A stretch of DNA of 8,798 nt from Clostridiales bacterium (lineage in GTDB: Bacteria > Bacillota > Clostridia > Peptostreptococcales > JAAYPU01), in assembly GCA_012519645.1 (NCBI GenBank), contig JAAYPU010000313.1:1-8798 (forward strand), given 5' to 3'. Positions 4,409-8,798 of the stretch are shown one piece after another (the stretch's first letter is position 1; each line of letters opens with the position of its first letter). A program made the translations under genes and the position numbers. Below the pieces are notes generated by a model. It was not told the DNA's origin. It saw only the letters and a list, made by a program, of their open reading frames with translations, and ran no database searches.

Positions 4409-5848
4409 GGAATTTTTGGTGTGAAATTCACACCAAAAATTCACGCCTTCTTCCACGTTCTCAACGCCATATTCTGCATTGTGAAGATCTAAAATATGCT
4501 TTGAAATAGCAAGTCCTAATCCTGTTCCTTTGCTTTCTTTTTTGCCATTGGCTTTGTAAAAGCTTTTCCATAAATAAGGGATGTCCTCTTCAGCAATTCT
4601 CGATCCGGTATTAAATACTACGACTTTGATTTTGTTGTCATAAAAAATACTTTTAATTTCGATGTTTCCTTTTTCTTCAGTATGTTCAAAGGCATTTTTA
4701 ATTAGATTTGTAAGTACCTGCTCTATTCTCAGCTGGTCTCCATAAATATAGACTTCTTTTTCTGTTAGGCTGGTATAAAAATTAATGTTTTTTTGCTTTG
4801 CAATTTCTGCGTATTTATCACTTATTTTTTTTATCAGATTAGTTATATCAAAAGTATCTTTTTTGATCTTGAAGGTTCCTGCTTCAAGCTGGGACAAATC
4901 CAAAAGATCTCTGATAATTCTCGTCATTTTATGGATTTCGTCCTTGATTACTTCATAATGATATTTTTTTTCTTCCTCAGAATCTATGATGCCATCCTCC
5001 AATGCTTCTACATATCCCTGAACTACTGACAAAGGAGTTTGCATCTCATGAGATACCTGAGCCACAAATTGTTTTCTAAGAATATCCAATGTTTTTTCTT
5101 TCTTCAATTCATCCTGCAGCTGTTTTATGGAAAGCTGCAATTCATTTGCCATTTTATTTAGAGTGTATCCCAGCTGCCCTATCTCGTCTTCTCTTTTTTC
5201 AGTATATTTTTTTGTAAAATCCAGTTTGCTCATGTGAAGTGCAATGCTATTTAATTCCAGTAAAGGCTTTGTAATATTTTTAGATAATATATATGCACCG
5301 ATAGCCCCAAGGATAAATGCAGCAAACATCATATTTCGAATAATATCTCTTAATATTTTTACTGCTTCATCTATCGTTTCTATAGGTATTTGAATAACAG
5401 TGAGAATACCACTGGGATATCGCTCACCATAAATATATTTATCAATCTTTTCAGATTGAACAGTGCTCTTTAATACAACATGTTTTCCCTTCTCGATTCC
5501 GAATACCGCTCTAGGAATTGTTCTCACCTGAATTTCAAAATTCATACCCATTCTGTTATTATTCATTATAAAGTCAGCATATATGAACTGATTTTCAGCA
5601 TTAAAAATAGAAATATCAGCTCCTGTTTGAATTGACAATTTCCGCAGTTCAATAACCGCTTCTTCGCTATCCATACTGTTTTCCAATATGTCACGAATCG
5701 AGCGGGATGCTTCTTCAATTTGTCCTATCTTTCTATTGTAATAATAATCATCTGCATAAAAGCTGATAATAAGCCATGACAGAAGCAAAACTGCAGTAAT
5801 AGTACCTAAAATAATGATATATGTTTTGGCAAATATAGATTTATTCAT
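4403..5848 (-). CDS. Two-component sensor histidine kinase, HAMP/HisKA/HATPase_c
   Basis: This is a complete 481-residue membrane kinase that would phosphorylate the response regulator encoded just upstream. TM1 is at about 9-31, then an extracellular sensor region of about 135 residues, TM2 at about 173-190 (MMFAAFILGAIGAYIL), HAMP at about 190-243, a HisKA H-box with FVAQVSHEMQTPLS (H267), and a HATPase_c domain. There the N-box is NLIKNAFEHT (N385), the G1 region is VVFNTGSRI and the G2 box is GTGLGLAIS (441-449). Two deviations stand out. The H-box reads EMQTP instead of the usual ELRTP, and G1 has N413 where many kinases have the nucleotide-binding D. The latter variant occurs in some Firmicute kinases, so activity is still likely. 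ATG at 5848 has GAGGTG 4 nt upstream. Its first 8 bases overlap the end of the regulator gene. The sensor region, with SIFNAENQFIYAD, suggests a Cache/PAS-like fold, but the ligand is unknown. Confidence 0.95.
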   Translation of the reverse strand: MNKSIFAKTYIIILGTITAVLLLSWLIISFYADDYYYNRKIGQIEEASRSIRDILENSMDSEEAVIELRKLSIQTGADISIFNAENQFIYADFIMNNNRMGMNFEIQVRTIPRAVFGIEKGKHVVLKSTVQSEKIDKYIYGERYPSGILTVIQIPIETIDEAVKILRDIIRNMMFAAFILGAIGAYILSKNITKPLLELNSIALHMSKLDFTKKYTEKREDEIGQLGYTLNKMANELQLSIKQLQDELKKEKTLDILRKQFVAQVSHEMQTPLSVVQGYVEALEDGIIDSEEEKKYHYEVIKDEIHKMTRIIRDLLDLSQLEAGTFKIKKDTFDITNLIKKISDKYAEIAKQKNINFYTSLTEKEVYIYGDQLRIEQVLTNLIKNAFEHTEEKGNIEIKSIFYDNKIKVVVFNTGSRIAEEDIPYLWKSFYKANGKKESKGTGLGLAISKHILDLHNAEYGVENVEEGVNFWCEFHTKNSR

Positions 5849-6521
5849 GGTTCACCTCAAGTCGATAACCTATTCCTCTTATTGTTTCAATTTTTACATC
5901 GGATATATCGATTTTCTTTCTCAACCTTTTAACATGCGTATCAACAGTTCTCAAGTCTCCGTAATAATCATATCCCCATACCTTATCCAGTATTTTTTCC
6001 CTGCTTACCGCAATTCCGATATTCTGACTAAAATAATGCAATAGATCGTATTCCTTTGGAGATAAGTCTACTTCCTTATCCTTAACATATACTTTATGCG
6101 CTTTTGAATCTATTGTAATATCACCTAAAGTTGTTTTTTCCTCTCCTGATATATTCCTGGTTCTTTTCAAAAGAGCTTTTACACGCATCATAAGCTCTTT
6201 CATACTAAAAGGTTTTGTAACATAATCGTCAGCTCCAAGTTCAAATCCAAAAATGCGGTCACCTTCATCACTGCGCGCTGTCAGCATGATGATCGGTATG
6301 TTGCTTTCCTTCCTGACAGAACGGCATACTGACCAGCCATCATATTCCGGCAGCATAATATCCAGTATTAACAAGTCGATGGATTGTTCAAAAAAAATGT
6401 CCAATGCTTCTTTGCCTGTCTTCGCTTCAATTGCATTATAGCCTTCATTGATAAGGTATTTTACTATGAGCTTTCTAAGCCTTTCTTCATCTTCGCATAC
6501 CAAAATATAAGGTGCATACAT
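5841..6521 (-). CDS. OmpR/PhoB-family response regulator
   Basis: A cytoplasmic DNA-binding regulator of 226 residues, partner of the overlapping kinase. I start it at ATG 6521, because GGGGAG lies 8 nt upstream and the protein then begins MYAPYILVCEDEE, as normal for this family. An upstream in-frame ATG at 6572 has no ribosome binding site and overlaps the likely -10 element. The receiver domain (about 4-117) has the acidic pair E10/D11, phospho-acceptor D54 (LLILDIMLP), T81 (IIMLTAR) and K103 (DDYVTKPF). The winged-helix output domain (about 127-222) has LSPKEYDLLHYF, the recognition-helix region RTVDTHVKRLRKKI and the terminal IRGIGYRL. All key residues are intact. Stop and kinase start overlap (ATGAATAA), which suggests coupled translation. 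The genes it controls cannot be read from the window. Confidence 0.96.
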   Translation of the reverse strand: MYAPYILVCEDEERLRKLIVKYLINEGYNAIEAKTGKEALDIFFEQSIDLLILDIMLPEYDGWSVCRSVRKESNIPIIMLTARSDEGDRIFGFELGADDYVTKPFSMKELMMRVKALLKRTRNISGEEKTTLGDITIDSKAHKVYVKDKEVDLSPKEYDLLHYFSQNIGIAVSREKILDKVWGYDYYGDLRTVDTHVKRLRKKIDISDVKIETIRGIGYRLEVNHE

Positions 6522-6570
6522 TTTATCTTCTCCCCTGGAAATATATCTATAAAAAAATTTATTTGTTTTC

Positions 6571-6598
6571 ATTGTAGCAATTATCAGATATTATTCAA
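6571..6598 (-). promoter_or_regulatory. Promoter of the two-component operon
   Basis: The minus strand shows TTGAAT (6593-6598), a 16-nt spacer and TACAAT (6571-6576). Transcription would start near 6564, leaving about 43 nt before the ATG at 6521. A second candidate farther up has a perfect TTGACA (6655-6660) but a poor -10 (TAAAGT) 16 nt later. Confidence 0.5.
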
Positions 6599-6600
6599 GT

Positions 6601-7000
6601 GGTGTATGGTGTATGATTCTTCACCCCTTTCAACTTTACTTTAGCAATTAAATGTGTCAAATAAGTGACAATACAAGTAAATCTGGTAACTGACAGGTGT
6701 ACCGTTTATCGTGTATAGTGTAATGATGCTATGAATCAGAGGATAGGGCATATGGAATAGGTAATAGGGGATAGGGGATAGGGAAATGATGCATTGCATC
6801 AGTTTATGGGGTATAGAGTATGGAGTATGGAGAATTTATAATTTATAATTGATAATTGATAATAAAAAATTGAAAATTGAGAGAAAAGAGAAGGAGAAAA
6901 GAATAATTATAAATAAAAATGAGTAAATAATAAAGAAATTTTGCCAGAAGGCAAAATTTCTTCCTGAAATCTTAAATCATAAATCATAAATCTTAAATTT
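6601..7000. repeat. Gene-free stretch of degenerate simple repeats
   Basis: The gap between the two-component operon and ecfT (6522-7012) has no credible gene. Blocks in order: copy 2 of the 14-bp direct repeat (6605-6618); GTTTATCGTGTATAGTGTA (6706-6724); runs of GGATAGGG or AATAGG (6741-6783); the 15-nt palindrome TGATGCATTGCATCA (6787-6801); GTATAGAGTATGGAGTATGG (6811-6830); alternating TTTATAATTTATAATTGATA (6836-6855); a purine-rich tract (6875-6902); the ecfT terminator; and AAATCATAAATCATAAATC (6974-6992). The units are imperfect, as in slipped-strand-expanded intergenic sequence. The function is unknown. Confidence 0.6.
6925..6962 (-). terminator. Terminator of the ecfA1-ecfA2-ecfT operon
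   Basis: A perfect 13-bp stem AAGAAATTTTGCC/GGCAAAATTTCTT (6933-6945 and 6950-6962) with a 4-nt loop lies 50 nt after the ecfT stop. On the minus strand it is followed by TATTATTT, a broken T-tract. The arrangement would also work weakly in the other direction. Confidence 0.7.
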
Positions 7001-7012
7001 ATTAAGATTCTG

Positions 7013-7810
7013 TCATAAGTTATTAGTTATAAGAACTATTGCCAGAAATAAAAACACAATTATGAACGCAACTATATCCTTTGATTGAAAAGCAATTTCA
7101 TGCATTCTGGTCCTGTTCTCTCCGCCTCTGTAGCATCTCGCTTCCATAGCCATCGCCAATTCTTCTGCTCTTCTGAAAGCGCTTATAAACAAGGGAACAA
7201 GCAGCGGTATTAAGCTTTTAGCTCTTTTGAATAGGTTCCCGCTTTCGAAGTCGGCTCCTCGTGCCATCTGCGCTTTCATAATTTTATCTGTTTCTTCTAA
7301 TAGCGTCGGTATGAATCTTAAAGCTATCGTCATCATCATAGCCAGTTCATGAGCCGGAACACCAATTTTTTTAAAAGGATTCAGCAGCTTCTCAATTCCA
7401 TCAGTTAAATTTATTGGTTTTGTCGTAAGCGTAAGTACGGATGAACCTATAATTAAAAGTATAAGTCTGCTTCCCATAAAGAATGCCTGATACACGCCTT
7501 CTTTTGTTATCTTTAGGGGACCTAATGCATAAAGCACTTCCCCCGGTGTCATAAAAATATTTATACTGAATGTTAATACAATAATAATCAGCAAAGGTTT
7601 GAGTCCCTTCAGCATGAAGCGTAAAGGAACTTTAGAAACGGCAATGATAATGCCTAAAAAGATCAAAACCCAGCCATATTGAATAAATGTATCAACAAGA
7701 AATAATGCTATTATATAAATGAATGTAGCCAATATTTTTATTCTTGGATCTAGCTTATGTATAAATGATTCACCGGGATAATATTGCCCGAGTGTGATAT
7801 CCCTTAACAT
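7013..7810 (-). CDS. ecfT: ECF transporter transmembrane coupling protein EcfT
   Basis: EcfT is the membrane scaffold that couples ATP hydrolysis by EcfA1/EcfA2 to exchangeable S-components such as QueT, BioY or RibU. The 265-residue length is standard. It opens with LGQYYPGESFIHKLDPRIKI, typical of the family. Hydrophobic segments lie at about 27-58, 70-90, 107-130 and 243-262. The two cytoplasmic coupling motifs are present: MARGADFESG (A183-R184-G185) and MEARCYRGGENRT (A224-R225-C226), where C in place of G is a common variant. It starts at ATG 7810, 2 nt after the ecfA2 stop, with its ribosome binding site AGGAGC inside the end of ecfA2. In many Firmicutes truA and rplM-rpsI follow ecfT; here a terminator and repeats follow instead. 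Confidence 0.96.
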   Translation of the reverse strand: MLRDITLGQYYPGESFIHKLDPRIKILATFIYIIALFLVDTFIQYGWVLIFLGIIIAVSKVPLRFMLKGLKPLLIIIVLTFSINIFMTPGEVLYALGPLKITKEGVYQAFFMGSRLILLIIGSSVLTLTTKPINLTDGIEKLLNPFKKIGVPAHELAMMMTIALRFIPTLLEETDKIMKAQMARGADFESGNLFKRAKSLIPLLVPLFISAFRRAEELAMAMEARCYRGGENRTRMHEIAFQSKDIVAFIIVFLFLAIVLITNNL

Positions 7811-7812
7811 AC

Positions 7813-8667
7813 TTATCTGCTCCTTATAAGATTAATAATTTGTTCTTCCGCTTCATCTATAGTCATAATATTTGTTTTTACTTCTTTTCCTCTTTGCTTC
7901 AGAGTGCGCATCAACATCATTGCAGGAGGCAGTCCCAAACCGATTTTTTCTATATAATCTGCCTTCTCATATACTTCCTGAGGTGTTCCGGTAAGTACGA
8001 TTTTTCCTTTTTCCATAACAATAATTTTATCTGCAAGCTCAGCAATATCTCCCATATTATGTGAAACTAATAAAATAGTATTTTTCTCTTTAACATGCAT
8101 ATTTTTAATTATCTGAAGTATCTCTTTATGTCCTTTTGGATCCAATCCTGCAGTAGGCTCATCCAGTATAAGCACTTGCGGTTTCATAGCTATAACACCT
8201 GCAATTGCTGCTCTCCTTTTTTGCCCGCCGCTTAAATCAAAGGGAGACTTATCTTTTATATCCTCGTAGTCTAATCCTACCATTTGAATAGCATCTTTTA
8301 CACGTCTTTCAACTTCAATATCTTCAAGCCCTAAATTTTTCGGCCCGAATGCGACGTCTTTATATACGGTTTCTTCAAATAATTGATACTCCGGATACTG
8401 AAAGACCAAACCAACTTTTCGTCTGATCTCTGCAGCTTTTATTTTTTTATCTGTAATATCTGTATCATCAATATAGATTTTACCTGACTTAGGCTTCAAA
8501 AGACCGTTCAAATGCTGGATAAAGGTTGACTTGCCGGAGCCTGTATGACCAATAATCCCTACAAAATCACCATCTTGTATTTCAACATTGATATGGTCTA
8601 AAGCTATAGTCTCGTAAGGCGAATTTTCATTATATATATGTATAAGATTTTCAACTTTTATTGGCAT
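7813..8667 (-). CDS. ecfA2: ECF transporter ATP-binding protein EcfA2
   Basis: This is the second ATPase of the ECF module, which forms a cytosolic heterodimer with EcfA1 to power substrate uptake. All ABC motifs are present in 284 residues: Walker A GHTGSGKST (40-48), Q-loop VFQYPEYQLFEETV (Q90), signature LSGGQ (145-149), Walker B VLILDE (165-170), D-loop GLD (174-176) and the switch H203 (LLVSHNM). The GHTGSGKSTFIQHLNGLLKP context and the opening VENLIHIYNENSPYETIALD are typical of EcfA2 rather than EcfA1. The C-terminal region (LGLPPAMMLMRTLKQRGKEV) is the domain involved in dimer formation. ATG at 8667 lies inside the end of ecfA1 (10-bp overlap), so the pair is probably translationally coupled, which helps keep the 1:1 ratio. 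Confidence 0.96.
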   Translation of the reverse strand: MPIKVENLIHIYNENSPYETIALDHINVEIQDGDFVGIIGHTGSGKSTFIQHLNGLLKPKSGKIYIDDTDITDKKIKAAEIRRKVGLVFQYPEYQLFEETVYKDVAFGPKNLGLEDIEVERRVKDAIQMVGLDYEDIKDKSPFDLSGGQKRRAAIAGVIAMKPQVLILDEPTAGLDPKGHKEILQIIKNMHVKEKNTILLVSHNMGDIAELADKIIVMEKGKIVLTGTPQEVYEKADYIEKIGLGLPPAMMLMRTLKQRGKEVKTNIMTIDEAEEQIINLIRSR

Positions 8668-8798
8668 AAATAATCCACCATCTCTTCTACGGTAATAATA
8701 TCTTCAGGTATATCCAAACCGCGTTTTCTTAATCTAAATGAAAGATCAGTCACCATAGGAACTTCCAAACCTATTTGTCTGAGTTTTTCAACTTGTAC
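8658..8798 (-). CDS. ecfA1: ECF transporter ATP-binding protein EcfA1, C-terminal end (partial)
   Basis: Only the last 46 codons are inside the window. The sequence VEKLRQIGLEVPMVTDLSFR followed by LRKRGLDIPEDIITVEEMVD is the usual C-terminal dimerisation tail of EcfA1-type ATPases. The stop codon (8658-8660) lies inside the ecfA2 gene, whose ATG overlaps it by 10 bp. The catalytic motifs lie outside the window. Identity rests on this tail and on the gene order. Confidence 0.92.
   Translation of the reverse strand, partial: VQVEKLRQIGLEVPMVTDLSFRLRKRGLDIPEDIITVEEMVDYLCQ

Noticed and set aside
6522..6572. Longer N-terminus for the response regulator (17 extra residues, MKTNKFFYRYISRGEDK)
   Set aside because: The upstream ATG has no ribosome binding site and overlaps the likely -10 TACAAT. 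The downstream ATG has GGGGAG at the right distance and gives the normal receiver-domain start.
6637..6700. TGTCA/TGACA inverted repeats as an operator upstream of the response regulator
   Set aside because: The arms are only 5 bp, the third copy (CTGACA) is not regularly spaced, and one arm is simply the possible -35 TTGACA.
6601..7000. CRISPR array in the repeat-rich gap
   Set aside because: The units are 6-12 nt, directly adjacent and variable. There are no constant repeats of 24-37 nt and no unique spacers.

Overview
The window is AT-rich DNA from a low-G+C Firmicute, most likely a member of the Clostridia. The evidence is strong AGGAGG-type ribosome binding sites, the ecfA1-ecfA2-ecfT arrangement, a Firmicute QueT transporter, a YkuD L,D-transpeptidase with SH3-like domains, and a BsrG/TxpA-type toxin. 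I cannot assign a genus. Every protein gene I can support lies on the minus strand, so the map is read from right to left. The only plus-strand gene I see is a small RNA.

Right end (7013-8798): the end of ecfA1, then ecfA2 and ecfT, tightly packed. They encode the energising module shared by group II ECF vitamin and precursor transporters. The operon ends at a 13-bp-stem terminator. Next comes about 490 bp without genes, full of degenerate simple repeats.

Centre right (4403-6521): a two-component system, an OmpR-type regulator overlapping by 8 bp with a two-TM sensor kinase. Its stimulus is unknown. A 14-bp direct repeat lies on either side of the pair.

Centre (3529-4187): a 55-residue cysteine-rich protein with its own terminator. 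Beside it is a compact type I toxin-antitoxin locus not covered by any long ORF: a 36-residue holin-like toxin on the minus strand, and a convergent small RNA of about 86 nt on the plus strand with a strong promoter and terminator. The two RNAs begin with mirror-image copies of the same hairpin, and the toxin ribosome binding site is locked in a stem. This is the most interesting region of the window.

Left half (1-3385): a secreted protein with a copper-amine-oxidase-like stalk domain and an internally duplicated domain; queT under a preQ1-I riboswitch that overlaps its ribosome binding site; an exported L,D-transpeptidase; and the start of a lipoprotein gene cut by the window edge. QueT is an S-component that needs an EcfA1-EcfA2-EcfT module, so the two ends of the window probably work together in uptake of queuosine precursors.

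Three intergenic segments share a degenerate AGATAA-rich element followed by a hairpin. In two cases this element supplies the stop codon of the upstream gene.
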